This document shows positions 1 to 9,073 of a stretch of 64,000 bases of DNA, in pieces; the stretch's first letter is position 1, and every line of letters begins with the position of its first letter. A program made the translations under genes and the position numbers. The notes below the pieces were generated by a model that saw only the letters and a program-made list of their open reading frames with translations, was not told the origin of the DNA and did no database searches. Source of the DNA: Rhodococcus rhodochrous (GTDB lineage: Bacteria; Actinomycetota; Actinomycetes; Mycobacteriales; Mycobacteriaceae); contig NZ_LT906450.1 in assembly GCF_900187265.1 (NCBI RefSeq), forward strand, positions 1 to 64,000. Reading direction: 5' to 3'.

Positions 1-1200
1 ATGTCTTCGCCGCGACCCACCGTGTTCGAGCCGGCCCGACTCGGGCCGCTCACCCTCCGCAACCGCATCGTCAAGGCGGCGACCTTCGAAGGCGTCATGC
101 CCCGGGGCGCAGTCAGCGACGAACTCGTCGAATTCCACGCCGAGGTCGCCCGCGGCGGCACCGCCCTCACGACCGTCGCATACTGCTCGGTCTCCCACGA
201 CGGCCGCGTCCACCGCGACACCCTCGTGCTCGACGCCGACTCCGTCCCCGGCCTGACCCGGCTCACCGATGCCGTGCACACCGCCGGCGGTCTGGCGTCC
301 GCGCAGATCGGCCACGCCGGACTCGTCGCCAACCAGATCTCCAACAAGATGAAGACGCTCGCGCCGTCCACACGCATCAGCGCCCCCGCCATGGGGCTCG
401 TCCGCGGCGCGACACTCGAGCAGCTCGATCGGGTGGTCGAGGACTACGCACGCGCCGCGCGCCTGGCCGTCGAGGCCGGATTCGACGCCGTCGAGGTCCA
501 CCTCGGCCACAACTATCTGCTCAGTTCCTTCATGAGCCCGAATCTCAACAAGCGCTCCGACAAGTACGGCGGCAGCATCGCCAACCGCACCGCCTTCCCG
601 CGTCGCGTGCTCGAGGCCGTCCGCACGGCAGTGGGGGAGGGGGTGGCCGTCATCGCGAAGTTCAACATGACCGACGGCGTGCCCCAGGGTCTGTGGCTCG
701 ACGAGTCGCTGCCCATGGCCAAGCTCATCGAATCCGACGGCACCATCGACGCCATGCAGCTCACCGGCGGCAGCTCGCTGCTGAACGGGATGTACTTCTT
801 CCGCGGCGACGTCCCGATGAAGGAGTTCCAGGAGTCGCAGCCGAAGGTCGTCGGCTGGGGACTGAAGGTCTACGGGCCGAAGATCTTCCCGAAGCTGCCG
901 TTCGAGGAGGCATTCTTCCTGCCCATGGCCCGCCAGTTCCGGGAGGAACTGAAGATCCCGCTGATCCTCCTCGGCGGCATCAACCGGCTCGACACCATCG
1001 AGACGGCGCTCGACGAAGGCTTCGAGTTCGTCGCTATGGGACGCGCGCTGTTGCGTGATCCGTATCTCGTCCGCAAGTTCGAGGAGAAGACCGCTCGAGA
1101 AGGTCTGTGCATCCACTGCAACAAGTGCATGCCGACCATCTACACGGGCACGCGTTGTGTGATCCGCGAGACGCTGCGGGACGTGCCCGACGCGGTCTGA
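1..1200 (+). CDS. NADH:flavin oxidoreductase, old yellow enzyme family
   Basis: A 399-residue FMN-dependent TIM-barrel oxidoreductase of the OYE/2,4-dienoyl-CoA reductase type, single-domain, probably cytosolic. The N-terminus has the family opening (residues about 8-25, [14 protein letters not shown]), the centre has [20 protein letters not shown] with downstream [13 protein letters not shown], and the C-terminus has [12 protein letters not shown], the phosphate-binding part of the barrel. A CIHCNKC cluster with another Cys ten residues on resembles the Fe-S cysteines of dienoyl-CoA reductases, but the second FAD/NAD domain of those enzymes is absent. The ATG is the first base of the window, so a more upstream start cannot be excluded. 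The substrate cannot be told from sequence. Confidence 0.85.
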   Translation: MSSPRPTVFEPARLGPLTLRNRIVKAATFEGVMPRGAVSDELVEFHAEVARGGTALTTVAYCSVSHDGRVHRDTLVLDADSVPGLTRLTDAVHTAGGLASAQIGHAGLVANQISNKMKTLAPSTRISAPAMGLVRGATLEQLDRVVEDYARAARLAVEAGFDAVEVHLGHNYLLSSFMSPNLNKRSDKYGGSIANRTAFPRRVLEAVRTAVGEGVAVIAKFNMTDGVPQGLWLDESLPMAKLIESDGTIDAMQLTGGSSLLNGMYFFRGDVPMKEFQESQPKVVGWGLKVYGPKIFPKLPFEEAFFLPMARQFREELKIPLILLGGINRLDTIETALDEGFEFVAMGRALLRDPYLVRKFEEKTAREGLCIHCNKCMPTIYTGTRCVIRETLRDVPDAV

Positions 1201-1228
1201 GACCGTCCCGGTTCGCATCGGGGGCGGG

Positions 1229-1248
1229 CCGGTCGGGGGACCGACCGG
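1229..1248. terminator. hairpin after the oxidoreductase gene
   Basis: CCGGTCGG and CCGACCGG form a perfect 8-bp stem around a 4-base loop, 28 bases past the stop codon. There is no U-tract, so this is only a possible terminator. Confidence 0.35.
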
Positions 1249-1287
1249 TCCGTACAGGGCGTCTGTGGCGGGACGCACGGCGGGAGG

Positions 1288-1314
1288 GGAACAACACCGT
1301 TTACCCTGGTGTTG
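1288..1314 (+). promoter_or_regulatory. SigH/SigR-type promoter of trxB-trxA, with an inverted repeat
   Basis: GGAAC at 1288-1292, 18 bases of spacer, then GTT at 1311-1313. This matches the GGAAY-N18-GTT pattern of oxidative-stress ECF sigma factors (SigH in mycobacteria, SigR in Streptomyces), whose known targets include the thioredoxin genes. The same stretch holds a perfect inverted repeat, CAACACC (1292-1298) and GGTGTTG (1308-1314), that could be an operator. It lies about 87 bases upstream of the trxB ATG. Confidence 0.55.
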
Positions 1315-1400
1315 ACAGTATCTGTAGGCTGCCGTCCGGTTTCGGCCGGACCGCCCGCAGTCCTCGCGCCCCCGATCACCCAACCGGAAGGCTCCGCCGC

Positions 1401-2366
1401 ATGACGACCTCGCCCACGATTCACGACCTCATCATCGTCGGTTCGGGACCGGCCGGATACACCGCCGCCATCTACGCGGCCCGCGCTGAACTCGCCCCGC
1501 TCGTCTTCGAGGGAACGCAGTTCGGTGGCGAGCTCATGACCACCACCGAGGTCGAGAACTTCCCGGGCTTCAAGGACGGGATCATGGGCCCCGAACTCAT
1601 GGACCAGATGCGCGAGCAGGCACTGCGTTTCGGCGCCGATCTGCGCACCGAGGACGTCGACGAGATGGACCTCACGGGCGCGGTCAAGACGGTCGTCGCC
1701 AACGGCGAGACCTACCGCAGCCATGCCGTCATCCTCGCCATGGGCGCCGAGCCGCGTTACCTCGGTGTGCCCGGTGAGTCGCAGCTGCTCGGCCGCGGCG
1801 TCTCCGCCTGCGCGACCTGCGACGGCTTCTTCTTCCGCGACCAGGACATCGCCGTCGTCGGCGGCGGCGACTCCGCGATGGAGGAAGCGACCTTCCTGAC
1901 GCGCTTCGCCCGCAGTGTCACCCTCATCCACCGCCGCGAGGAGTTCCGCGCGTCGAAGATCATGCTCGAGCGCGCCCGCGCCAACGAGAAGATCCGCTTC
2001 GTCACCAACGCGAAGGTCGCCGAGGTGCAGGGCGAGAACAGCGTCACCAACCTCGTCCTCGAGGACACCGTCACCGGCGAGCGCAGCGACCTGCCCGTCA
2101 CCGGTCTGTTCGTCGCCGTCGGCCACGACCCGCGCAGCTCGCTCGTCAAGGGTCAGGTCGACCTCGACGACGAGGGCTATGTGAAGGTCTCGGCGCCGTC
2201 CACCGCGACCTCCGTGCCGGGTGTCTTCGCCGCGGGCGACCTCGTCGACCACACCTACCGCCAGGCGATCACCGCCGCCGGCACCGGATGCTCGGCGTCC
2301 ATCGACGCGGAGCGGTGGCTCGTCGCGAACCGTGAGGTCGAGGCGCCCACGCTCGCCGAGGCCTGA
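1401..2366 (+). CDS. trxB: thioredoxin reductase
   Basis: This 321-residue NADPH- and FAD-dependent flavoenzyme passes electrons to thioredoxin. It shows the N-terminal FAD motif [16 protein letters not shown], the redox-active CATC pair in [11 protein letters not shown], the NADPH-binding [12 protein letters not shown], and the C-terminal FAD-binding segment [11 protein letters not shown]. The start is the ATG before [13 protein letters not shown]; the open frame extends upstream but without family similarity. It is followed 46 bases later by the thioredoxin gene, as in the mycobacterial trxB-trxC pair, and both are probably read from the SigH-type promoter upstream. Confidence 0.97.
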   Translation: MTTSPTIHDLIIVGSGPAGYTAAIYAARAELAPLVFEGTQFGGELMTTTEVENFPGFKDGIMGPELMDQMREQALRFGADLRTEDVDEMDLTGAVKTVVANGETYRSHAVILAMGAEPRYLGVPGESQLLGRGVSACATCDGFFFRDQDIAVVGGGDSAMEEATFLTRFARSVTLIHRREEFRASKIMLERARANEKIRFVTNAKVAEVQGENSVTNLVLEDTVTGERSDLPVTGLFVAVGHDPRSSLVKGQVDLDDEGYVKVSAPSTATSVPGVFAAGDLVDHTYRQAITAAGTGCSASIDAERWLVANREVEAPTLAEA

Positions 2367-2412
2367 TCCCACCAGCCGTTCCACATTCCATCCCGAGATT
2401 CAGGAGACACCC

Positions 2413-2742
2413 GTGGCCGACAAGAACACCGTCACCATCACCGACTCGTCGTTCGTCGAGGACGTACTGCAGTCCGAGAAGCCCGTCCTCGTCGACTTCT
2501 GGGCCACCTGGTGCGGTCCGTGCAAGATGGTCGCTCCGGTTCTCGAGGAGATCGCGGCCGAGCACGGCGACAAGCTGACCGTCGCCAAGCTCGACATCGA
2601 CGCCAATCCGTCGGCCGCACGTGACTACCAGGTCATGTCGATTCCCACGATGATCCTCTTCTCCGGTGGCAAGCCGACGAAGACGATCGTGGGGGCCAAG
2701 GGCAAGGCGGCGTTGCTTCGGGATCTCGCGGACGTCCTGTAG
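2413..2742 (+). CDS. trxA: thioredoxin
   Basis: A 109-residue cytosolic disulfide reductase, the partner of the thioredoxin reductase just upstream. The active site WCGPC lies in the segment VDFWATWCGPCKM, and the conserved cis-proline loop is SIPTM. The GTG start gives the usual thioredoxin length; the preceding GAGACACCC is a modest ribosome site. The frame is open further upstream but runs through the end of trxB. The pair supplies reducing power to ribonucleotide reductase and other targets. Confidence 0.97.
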   Translation: MADKNTVTITDSSFVEDVLQSEKPVLVDFWATWCGPCKMVAPVLEEIAAEHGDKLTVAKLDIDANPSAARDYQVMSIPTMILFSGGKPTKTIVGAKGKAALLRDLADVL

Positions 2743-2765
2743 TACCGTCCCAGGATCAACCTCTC

Positions 2766-2804
2766 GGATGTGCCCGTGAGCCCGTCTTCACGGGCACATC
2801 CTTC
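2766..2804 (+). terminator. terminator-like hairpin after trxA
   Basis: A perfect 14-bp stem, GGATGTGCCCGTGA (2766-2779) pairing with 2788-2801, around an 8-base loop, followed by a weak pyrimidine run. It ends just upstream of the cwlM start, separating the two units. Confidence 0.6.
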
Positions 2805-2877
2805 ATCCAACCCCCGTTCGATGCTGCCCAGCCCTCACGCCGGGCACCGATCCGGTCAGCACGGAAAGGCCCGATAC

Positions 2878-4056
2878 ATGCGCCCTCTTCGTCACGGCGA
2901 CCACGGTCCGGCGGTCGCCGAGATCCGGAGCACCTTGGCCGGCCTGGGCTTCCTGCACAACGAGCCCGAGGAGTCGGGCGACTGGATGGGATCGGACGTC
3001 GCATTCGATCGTGAACTCGACGGAGCAGTGCGCGCGTTCCAGCAGCAGCGCGGTCTTCTCGTCGACGGGATCGTGGGACCCGCGACCTACCGTTCCCTGA
3101 AGGAAGCGTCGTACAAGCTCGGTGCGCGCACCCTGATGTATCAGCTCTCCGCTCCGCTCTACGGCGACGACGTCGCGGCCCTGCAGACCCGCCTGCAGGA
3201 TCTCGGCTTCTACGTCGACCGCGTGGACGGCTACTTCGGTCCGAAGACCCACGAGGGTCTGTGCTCCTTCCAGCGCGAGATCGGACTCGCCTCCGACGGC
3301 ATCTGCGGTGCCGAGACACTGCGCTCGCTCGAACTGCTCGGCACGCGCGTGTCGGGTGGGTCGCCCCACGCGATCTCCGAGGAGGAGATCGTGCGCCGCT
3401 CCGGTCCTCAGCTCAGCGGCAAGCGCATCGTCATCGACCCGGGTCTCGGTGGCAACACCCACGGCATCATCGTGCCGAGCCCCCACGGCCCGATCTCCGA
3501 GGCCGACATCCTGTGGGATCTCGCGCGCCGGCTCGAAGGCCGGATGGCGGCGACGGGCATGGAGACCTTCCTGTCGCGGCCGTACCACGTGAATCCGACC
3601 GACGTGGAACGCGCGGGCACGTCCAACGCGTTCGGCGCCGACCTCATGATCTCGCTGCGGTGCGACGCGAGCCGCAGCCCCGCCGCGAACGGCATCGCGA
3701 GCTTCCACTACGGCAACTCGCACGGTTCCGAATCGATGATCGGCCAGGTGCTGTCCGTTTACATCCAGCGCGAGATCGTCGCCCGCACGACCCTGCAGGA
3801 CTGCCGCAGCCACGGCCGCACCTGGGATCTGCTGCGTCTGACGAACATGCCGACGGTGCAGATCGATCTCGGTTACCTCACCAACGAGCACGACGCCGCG
3901 CTGCTCGCCGATCCGCGCAGCCGCGACACCATCGCCGAGGCGATCCTCATTGCAGTGAAGCGGCTGTACCTGCTCGGCCAGGACGACCAGCCGACCGGCA
4001 CGTACACCTTCGCCGAGTTGCTCGCCGAGGAACTGTCCATCTCCGACAGCCACTAG
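2878..4056 (+). CDS. cwlM: CwlM, regulator of peptidoglycan synthesis (amidase_3 fold)
   Basis: A 392-residue protein with two N-terminal peptidoglycan-binding-like repeats (about residues 8-70, containing FQQQRGLLVDGIVGPATY, and 90-150, containing FQREIGLASDGICG) and an N-acetylmuramoyl-L-alanine amidase_3 domain (about 180-365, starting KRIVIDPGLGG). The C-terminal QPTGTYTFAELL matches the segment of mycobacterial CwlM that PknB phosphorylates. In mycobacteria CwlM is essential, acts mainly in the cytoplasm by stimulating MurA, and binds FhaA when phosphorylated. The ATG before RPLRHGDHGPAVAEIR is chosen; an upstream start would add about 36 residues through the trxA hairpin. The kinase and FHA partners are encoded about 45 kb away. 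Confidence 0.93.
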   Translation: MRPLRHGDHGPAVAEIRSTLAGLGFLHNEPEESGDWMGSDVAFDRELDGAVRAFQQQRGLLVDGIVGPATYRSLKEASYKLGARTLMYQLSAPLYGDDVAALQTRLQDLGFYVDRVDGYFGPKTHEGLCSFQREIGLASDGICGAETLRSLELLGTRVSGGSPHAISEEEIVRRSGPQLSGKRIVIDPGLGGNTHGIIVPSPHGPISEADILWDLARRLEGRMAATGMETFLSRPYHVNPTDVERAGTSNAFGADLMISLRCDASRSPAANGIASFHYGNSHGSESMIGQVLSVYIQREIVARTTLQDCRSHGRTWDLLRLTNMPTVQIDLGYLTNEHDAALLADPRSRDTIAEAILIAVKRLYLLGQDDQPTGTYTFAELLAEELSISDSH

Positions 4057-4123
4057 CCGACACCGACGAAAAAGGACCGCCCCCGCAGAGTCTGCGGGGG
4101 CGGTCCTTTTTCGTCGGTGTCGG
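4057..4123. terminator. bidirectional terminator between cwlM and the GNAT gene
   Basis: A perfect 33-bp inverted repeat with a 1-base loop begins at the base after the cwlM stop. The inner arms are GC-rich (GACCGCCCCCGCAGA) and the outer part carries A5 on one side and T5 on the other, giving a U-tract in both directions. It serves two convergent genes. Confidence 0.9.
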
Positions 4124-4161
4124 TGGACGTATCGGCATCGGCGTCCGGTGGACGTATCGCC

Positions 4162-4869
4162 TCAGTGGGCGCCGACCGCCGAACCTGCGGTCAGGCTCTC
4201 GACGGTGAGGGAGGACTCCTCGAGGAGCCGGTCGAGAGCGGCCTCCACGGCGAGCTTCCATTCGTGGTCGCGGTCGAGCTCGAGACGCAGGCGCGGGTAG
4301 CGGTGGTGGGGTGCGACGACCTCGAAGCCCATGTCCTCGAGGAAGTCGGCGTCGATCATGCACTCCGTGTCGGAGCACCCGAGTGTGGCCGTCGCGTGCG
4401 GCACATCGCTCGCCTCCACGTCGGCGGTGCGCCGGATCCCGAAGGCCTCGATGGCACGGACGTTGCGGCGGACGAGGTCGGCCACGACACCGCGGATGAG
4501 GTCGGCTCCGACGTCCAGCTCGTCCGCGTGCGGTTCCGTCCGCATGGACGTCAGCAGGATCGCGTCGGCACTGACGGGGGCGGTGGGAAAGGCCCGCGAG
4601 CGGGGCACCATGCCCGGGGGAGCGTAGAGCGCACACCCGGCGGCCTTGTCGCCGATCGTCGCGATCTGGCCGCACGATCCCCATTCGAGAAGGACCATGG
4701 ACAGCCATGCTTCCTTCTCGAATTCGGGGTCGGCGAAGTGTTGTACGTCGGGCGCCGCGGTGGGATCCAACTCCCAGAACACGCACCGTCGCGCATGAGC
4801 AGGCAACTGCTCGATCCCACTCAGCGTGAGCGGTGATACTCGGGTCGACACGGGATAGCTCGCCTCCAC
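4162..4869 (-). CDS. GNAT-like conserved protein downstream of parB
   Basis: A 235-residue protein matching, by position and general sequence, the conserved gene between cwlM and parB in mycobacteria (Rv3916c). It looks like a GCN5-related N-acetyltransferase: a central segment with a hydrophobic strand (DAILLTSMRT), then DVGADLIRGVVADLVRRNVRAIEAFG, which resembles the acetyl-CoA-binding loop and helix, and a C-terminal EDMGFEVVAPH typical of the last strand. The GTG start is uncertain because its ribosome site (AAGGA) sits very close. The substrate is unknown. It follows parB on the same strand after 40 bases and may be cotranscribed. Confidence 0.7.
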   Translation of the reverse strand: MEASYPVSTRVSPLTLSGIEQLPAHARRCVFWELDPTAAPDVQHFADPEFEKEAWLSMVLLEWGSCGQIATIGDKAAGCALYAPPGMVPRSRAFPTAPVSADAILLTSMRTEPHADELDVGADLIRGVVADLVRRNVRAIEAFGIRRTADVEASDVPHATATLGCSDTECMIDADFLEDMGFEVVAPHHRYPRLRLELDRDHEWKLAVEAALDRLLEESSLTVESLTAGSAVGAH

Positions 4870-4909
4870 GTCCTTCGTCTACAGACTGTTGTCCTGCTCC
4901 GACGAGGAG

Positions 4910-6118
4910 TCAAGAAAGATCGGTCTGAGACTCCATCATCTTCACGATGCGTTCGAGGTCGTCGACCGAACCGAACTCCACCACGATCTTGCCCTTGCGC
5001 TTGCCGAGGCTCACCGTGACGCGCGTGTCGAAGGAGTTGGACAGACGGTCCGCGACGTCCTGCAACCCGGGCATCTGGATGGGCTTCCGACGCTTCTGCT
5101 GCGGAGCCTCGGGGGTGTCGTTGCGGTTGGCGAGCACGACGGCTTCTTCCGTCGCTCGCACGGACATGCCCTCCGCGACGATGCGTGCGGCGAGTGCCTC
5201 CTGGGCGTCGGCACCGGCCTCGAGCGCCAACAGGGCACGCGCATGTCCGGCCGACAACACTCCGGCCGCCACGCGTCGTTGCACCGCGACCGGCAACTTG
5301 AGCAGCCGGATCATGTTGGTGATGACCGGACGCGACCGTCCGAGCCGGCTCGCGAGTTCCTCGTGGGTGACTTCGAACTCCTCGAGCAGCTGCTGATAGG
5401 CCGCCGCCTCTTCGAGGGGGTTGAGCTGCACCCGGTGGATGTTCTCGAGCAGCGCGTCGCGCAACAGCGACTCGTCCTCGGTGTCGCGGACGATCGCGGG
5501 GATCGTGTCGAGGCCGGCCTCCTGGACGGCACGCCAGCGACGCTCGCCCATGACGAGCTGGAAGCGGTCGCCCTCGAGGCGGCGAACCACGACCGGCTGC
5601 ATGAGCCCGAACTCGCGGACGGAGTGGACGAGCTCGGCGAGCGCTTCCTCGTCGAAGACCTGACGCGGCTGCTTCGGGTTGGGCTCGATCCGGTCGATCG
5701 GAATCTCGAGGTACACCGCTCCGGTGGGGGAGGGGAGGGGTTCGCTCTCGGCTGCCGCCCCGGATGCTCGTGCCGCGTCGGACTCGACCGGCTCCGCCGG
5801 GGACGCGGGCGCCGGCGTCCTGCCGTCGCCGATGATGAGGTCGGCGGCTGCCGTGCCCAGACCGGACGACGGGAGGTTCAGGACCGAGGACCCCGCGCGC
5901 CGCGCCGCGGCCGACTTGGACTGCCCACCCGAAGCCGGCTTCGACGGTGCGGACTTGGCCGGCGCAGGGGTGGCCGGAGCCGCGGTCGTGGTGGGAGCAG
6001 TGGCCGTGGAAGCGGTGGCCGGGGCGGTCGCGGGCTTCTGCTCTGCGTCCACCGGAGGACCGGTGGGGATGAGTGCTGCCAGACCTCGACCGAGCCCGCC
6101 TTTACGTGTCGCGCTCAT
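4910..6118 (-). CDS. parB: chromosome partitioning protein ParB
   Basis: A 402-residue CTP-dependent DNA clamp that loads at parS and spreads to form the origin segregation complex. After an Ala/Thr/Pro-rich N-terminal extension (about residues 20-120) come the ParB-N domain with [18 protein letters not shown] and the CTP-binding GERRWRA, the helix-turn-helix [20 protein letters not shown], and a C-terminal dimerization domain. The extreme N-terminus, [12 protein letters not shown], is the usual ParA-contacting motif. It overlaps the parA stop by ATGA, so the two genes are translationally coupled. Confidence 0.97.
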   Translation of the reverse strand: MSATRKGGLGRGLAALIPTGPPVDAEQKPATAPATASTATAPTTTAAPATPAPAKSAPSKPASGGQSKSAAARRAGSSVLNLPSSGLGTAAADLIIGDGRTPAPASPAEPVESDAARASGAAAESEPLPSPTGAVYLEIPIDRIEPNPKQPRQVFDEEALAELVHSVREFGLMQPVVVRRLEGDRFQLVMGERRWRAVQEAGLDTIPAIVRDTEDESLLRDALLENIHRVQLNPLEEAAAYQQLLEEFEVTHEELASRLGRSRPVITNMIRLLKLPVAVQRRVAAGVLSAGHARALLALEAGADAQEALAARIVAEGMSVRATEEAVVLANRNDTPEAPQQKRRKPIQMPGLQDVADRLSNSFDTRVTVSLGKRKGKIVVEFGSVDDLERIVKMMESQTDLS

Positions 6119-7086
6119 CCGTTCCCCTGATTCTCGTGTGCCCCGCGTGCCGCCAACTCGCGCCCGGCGTCGAGGTAGCTCATCGCGCCGCGCGATCCAG
6201 GATCGTAGTCGAGAACCGTCATCCCGTAACCGGGAGCTTCGGAAACTTTGACGCTGCGGGGGATGACCGAACGCAGCACCGCGCTACCGAAGTGCGCCCG
6301 CACCTCCGCGGCGACCTGATCGGCCAACTTGGTGCGACCGTCGTACATCGTCAGGAGGACGGTGGAGACGTGCAGTTCGGGGTTGAGGTGCGACTGAACG
6401 AGCTCGATGTTGCGCAGGAGCTGCCCGACACCTTCGAGTGCGTAGTACTCGCACTGAATGGGGATGAGGACTTCCTTGGCCGCGACGAGCGCGTTGACCG
6501 TGAGCAGACCGAGCGACGGCGGGCAGTCGATGATCACGTAGTCGAACTCGCGGTCGCCGAGCGCCTCCTTGGTGAGAGCGTTCCGGAGGCGGTTCTCGCG
6601 CGCGACCATCGAGACGAGTTCGATCTCGGCGCCCGCGAGATCGATCGTGGCGGGGATGCAGAAGAGACGTTCGTTGTGCGGGCTCTGCTGCACGGCCTCG
6701 GCGGCGTTGATCTCGCCCAGGAGGATCTCGTAGCTCGAGGGAATACCGGAGTAATGCGGCACGCCCAACGCGGTGCTTGCGTTGCCCTGCGGATCGAGGT
6801 CGACCACGAGAACCGACAGTCCCTGCACGGCGAGCGCGGAGGCGATGTTCACCGCCGTGGTGGTCTTACCCACCCCACCCTTCTGGTTGGCGATCGTGAA
6901 GACGCGACGCTCGCGCGGCTTGGGCAACGAGTTGGCGTCGCTCGGGTGGAGGACCTGGGTGGCGCGATGAGCCGCCGCACCGATCGGGGTGTCGACGGTG
7001 GAGAAACCGTCGAAGGGTACGGGGGAGAAGTCGTCCTCGACGCCTCCGGTTTCACGTGAAACAGCGGATTCAGATCCACCCGTCAT
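6115..7086 (-). CDS. parA: chromosome partitioning ATPase ParA
   Basis: A 323-residue Walker-type ATPase that moves ParB-parS complexes. The deviant Walker A motif [12 protein letters not shown] is at about residue 75, and the Walker B region reads [10 protein letters not shown]. The start is set by a strong ribosome site, AAGGAGTGTTCT, directly before the ATG at 7086; longer frames upstream lack similarity. A parS site (7049-7062) lies inside its N-terminal codons, and more lie just upstream, so ParB binding could affect its own operon. Confidence 0.97.
   Translation of the reverse strand: MTGGSESAVSRETGGVEDDFSPVPFDGFSTVDTPIGAAAHRATQVLHPSDANSLPKPRERRVFTIANQKGGVGKTTTAVNIASALAVQGLSVLVVDLDPQGNASTALGVPHYSGIPSSYEILLGEINAAEAVQQSPHNERLFCIPATIDLAGAEIELVSMVARENRLRNALTKEALGDREFDYVIIDCPPSLGLLTVNALVAAKEVLIPIQCEYYALEGVGQLLRNIELVQSHLNPELHVSTVLLTMYDGRTKLADQVAAEVRAHFGSAVLRSVIPRSVKVSEAPGYGMTVLDYDPGSRGAMSYLDAGRELAARGAHENQGNG
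7049..7062. other. parS: parS site inside the 5' end of parA
   Basis: A perfect 14-bp GTTTCACGTGAAAC palindrome, the consensus parS site, within parA codons 9-13. Confidence 0.93.
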
Positions 7087-7301
7087 AGAACACTCCTTAC
7101 ACGTAGATCCGCTCGGTTCGCACGCTACATCCTCGTCGCTTCCCGGTCGCGACTTCGAAGACCGGGTCGAGGCGCCGAAGAGAGAATGCGATTCCCGGGG
7201 GCCCGGAGCTGTCCCCGGCCTCCCGACCACGCGCACGCATTCTCGGTTGGTTCAGTATCCCATCCGCATTCTAGGTTCCGTCGGCGACATGGCCGGGTGA
7301 C

Positions 7302-7315
7302 GTTTCACGTGAAAC
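7302..7315. other. parS: parS site upstream of parA
   Basis: A perfect GTTTCACGTGAAAC palindrome in the rsmG-parA intergenic region, the first of three within 76 bases. Confidence 0.95.
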
Positions 7316-7328
7316 GGCGCGGGGAGTT

Positions 7329-7342
7329 GTTTCACGTGAAAC
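7329..7342. other. parS: parS site upstream of parA
   Basis: A perfect GTTTCACGTGAAAC palindrome, 27 bases centre-to-centre from the previous site. Confidence 0.95.
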
Positions 7343-7363
7343 AGACGGAGGAGGGGCTCGATG

Positions 7364-7377
7364 GTTTCACGTGAAAC
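7364..7377. other. parS: parS site upstream of parA
   Basis: A perfect GTTTCACGTGAAAC palindrome, 35 bases from the previous site. Confidence 0.95.
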
Positions 7378-7646
7378 AGTGCGCACTCCAGACACGGAGA
7401 GTTGCAAGCAGTGAATGCCCGGGTGGAGACACGTTGTTCCCCAACGTAATTCACCTTGAATAATGCCAATTCCATTGCATAGGAAGGTAATTCATCGCGA
7501 GTCGACCATAAGAACCAGAAACATCACAGTGACGAAACTCCCTGGGGTGATTGGGTCTGGTGTGACAACGTCCGAAACGACCGTTTCGAACCGGAAAAGT
7601 ACTCGAGTAGATTCCTCGAGTCGAAACAGAAATGTCTCGGAAACGA
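7378..7646. other. AT-richer noncoding stretch between parA and rsmG
   Basis: About 270 bases without a supported gene, with visibly lower GC than the surroundings, especially 7440-7530. It contains the palindrome CGAAACGACCGTTTCG (7573-7588), two CTCGAG hexamers (7602-7607, 7615-7620) and a direct repeat GTAATTCA (7446 and 7487). It probably holds the parAB promoter; I could not assign a convincing -10/-35 pair. Confidence 0.5.
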
Positions 7647-7684
7647 CAACACCCTCCCGACCCGGTAGGGAGGGGAGGGTGTTG
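7647..7684 (-). terminator. terminator-like hairpin after rsmG
   Basis: CAACACCCTCCC (7647-7658) and its complement (7673-7684) form a perfect 12-bp stem with a 14-base loop, 27 bases past the rsmG stop. On the minus strand it is followed by TCGTTTCC, a weak U-run. Confidence 0.6.
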
Positions 7685-7711
7685 CGGCGATCGTCGCGCC
7701 GACCGATTCGG

Positions 7712-8392
7712 TCAGCGCTTCTTGCGACGCCGCGCCGGCCGCGGAATCCGCTCGGCCTTCACGACGATCGTGGGTGTCGGCAGGAGATCACCTCCGCACT
7801 CGAGCACCTCGAGATTGCCGGCACCGAGGCGTGCGAGTTCATCGCGATCACGGTCGATCTCTTCTCGAGCGGACGAACCCTTCAACGCGAGCATCCGGCC
7901 GCCCTCATGAACGAGGGGGAGCGACCACTTGGCGAGCTTGGCGAGAGGGGCGACGGCACGGGAGGTGACGACGTCTGCGCCGCCGGCCTCCTGGAGGACA
8001 CTCGGCTGCTCGGCACGGCCACGGACCACGAGGATGTTCTCGATCCCGTTGGACTCGACGAACTCCGCCAGATAGACGGTGCGGCGCAGCAGCGGTTCGA
8101 CGAGAGTGACCTGGAGATCGGGGCGGGCGAGGGCAAGAGGAATACCCGGCAGTCCGGCGCCGCTTCCCACGTCGACGACCGTCTCACCGTCCTGGATGAG
8201 TTCGCCGACCACGGCGCAGTTGAGAATGTGTCGTTCCCACAGGCGCGGCACCTCGCGCGGGCCGATGAGTCCCCGCTCGACACCTGCCGTCGACAACGAG
8301 TGGTGGTACCGCTCGGCAAGTTCGATCCGATCCCCGAATACCCGTTGCGCGACCGCCGACAGTTCCGCCTCGTGCTGTTCCACGTGAAACAT
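7712..8392 (-). CDS. rsmG: 16S rRNA (guanine527-N7)-methyltransferase RsmG
   Basis: This 226-residue SAM-dependent enzyme (old name GidB) methylates G527 of 16S rRNA; loss in relatives gives low-level streptomycin resistance. It shows the SAM motif [28 protein letters not shown], and [13 protein letters not shown]. The chosen ATG opens with [10 protein letters not shown] and is preceded by AGGA; its first codons contain a parS variant. Two in-frame ATGs further upstream would add up to 15 residues. The tail is strongly basic (RRRKKR). Confidence 0.94.
   Translation of the reverse strand: MFHVEQHEAELSAVAQRVFGDRIELAERYHHSLSTAGVERGLIGPREVPRLWERHILNCAVVGELIQDGETVVDVGSGAGLPGIPLALARPDLQVTLVEPLLRRTVYLAEFVESNGIENILVVRGRAEQPSVLQEAGGADVVTSRAVAPLAKLAKWSLPLVHEGGRMLALKGSSAREEIDRDRDELARLGAGNLEVLECGGDLLPTPTIVVKAERIPRPARRRKKR
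8377..8390. other. parS: parS variant in the first codons of rsmG
   Basis: GTTCCACGTGAAAC differs from the palindromic consensus at one base. With flanks it reads TGTTCCACGTGAAACA, the form found in the Bacillus subtilis spo0J parS site. Confidence 0.8.
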
Positions 8393-8450
8393 CCTTTCCT
8401 GTCGGCTCACCCGAAACAACATCGGGGCCCACAGCATCAGTACGAAAAGG

Positions 8451-8486
8451 CGAAGAGGGACCCTGACGACGCAGAGTCCCTCTTCG
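8451..8486 (-). terminator. terminator-like hairpin between jag and rsmG
   Basis: CGAAGAGGGAC (8451-8461) pairs perfectly with 8476-8486 around a 14-base loop, followed on the minus strand by CCTTTTCG. It may separate most rpmH-jag transcripts from rsmG. Confidence 0.6.
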
Positions 8487-8501
8487 GTCGGCGCGGCCGA
8501 C

Positions 8502-9050
8502 TCAATCCTTGACGATCACCACACGGCGGTTCGGCTCCGCACCCTCGCTCTCGCTGGACACACCGTCGATCTTCGCGACGGCGTCGTGCACGATCTTGCG
8601 CTCGAACGGCGTCATCGGCTCGAGTTCTTCACGCTTGCCGGTCTCGAGCACACGCTTCGCGGCCGACGTGCCGAGCGAAGAGAGCTCGGCGCGCTTGCCC
8701 GCACGCCATCCCGCGATGTCGAGCATGAGCTTGCTGCGCTCGCCGGTCGCCTGCTGCACGGCGAGACGGGTGAGCTCCTGCAGAGCGTCGAGAACCTCAC
8801 CGTTGCGACCCACCAGCTTGGTCAGATCCTTGCCGCCGTCGATGCTCACGACTGCGCGGTCACCCTCGACATCGAGGTCGATGTCGCCGTCGAAATCGAG
8901 AACGTCGAGCAACTGCTCCAGGTAGTCGCCGGCGATCTCGCCTTCTTCGATGAGATAGTCGTCGTCATCGAGATCGGCATCCGCCGCAGCGTCGCTCTCC
9001 TCGGGTGCCACCGCGAGGTCCTCTTCCACCTTGTCCAGGTCACTGGCCAT
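8502..9050 (-). CDS. Jag/KhpB-type RNA-binding protein (KH and R3H domains)
   Basis: A 182-residue protein with an acidic N-terminus, a KH-like domain ([23 protein letters not shown]... about residues 70-105) and a C-terminal R3H domain ([20 protein letters not shown]). In other bacteria this family binds RNA and affects cell division and envelope growth. The position between yidC and rsmG is conserved in actinobacteria. It starts 23 bases after the yidC stop, behind AAGAGAG. Confidence 0.92.
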   Translation of the reverse strand: MASDLDKVEEDLAVAPEESDAAADADLDDDDYLIEEGEIAGDYLEQLLDVLDFDGDIDLDVEGDRAVVSIDGGKDLTKLVGRNGEVLDALQELTRLAVQQATGERSKLMLDIAGWRAGKRAELSSLGTSAAKRVLETGKREELEPMTPFERKIVHDAVAKIDGVSSESEGAEPNRRVVIVKD

Positions 9051-9073
9051 GTTTCAGCTCTCTTCTACTTCGG

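Noticed and set aside
3582-3595. A parS-like GTACCACGTGAATC inside cwlM
   Set aside because: Three mismatches to the 14-base consensus, including asymmetric ones; expected by chance from the CACGTG core.
4121-4159. Two copies of CGGTGGACGTATCG, 25 bases apart, after the cwlM terminator
   Set aside because: Real but short, overlapping the terminator arm and the end of the GNAT gene region; no function suggested.
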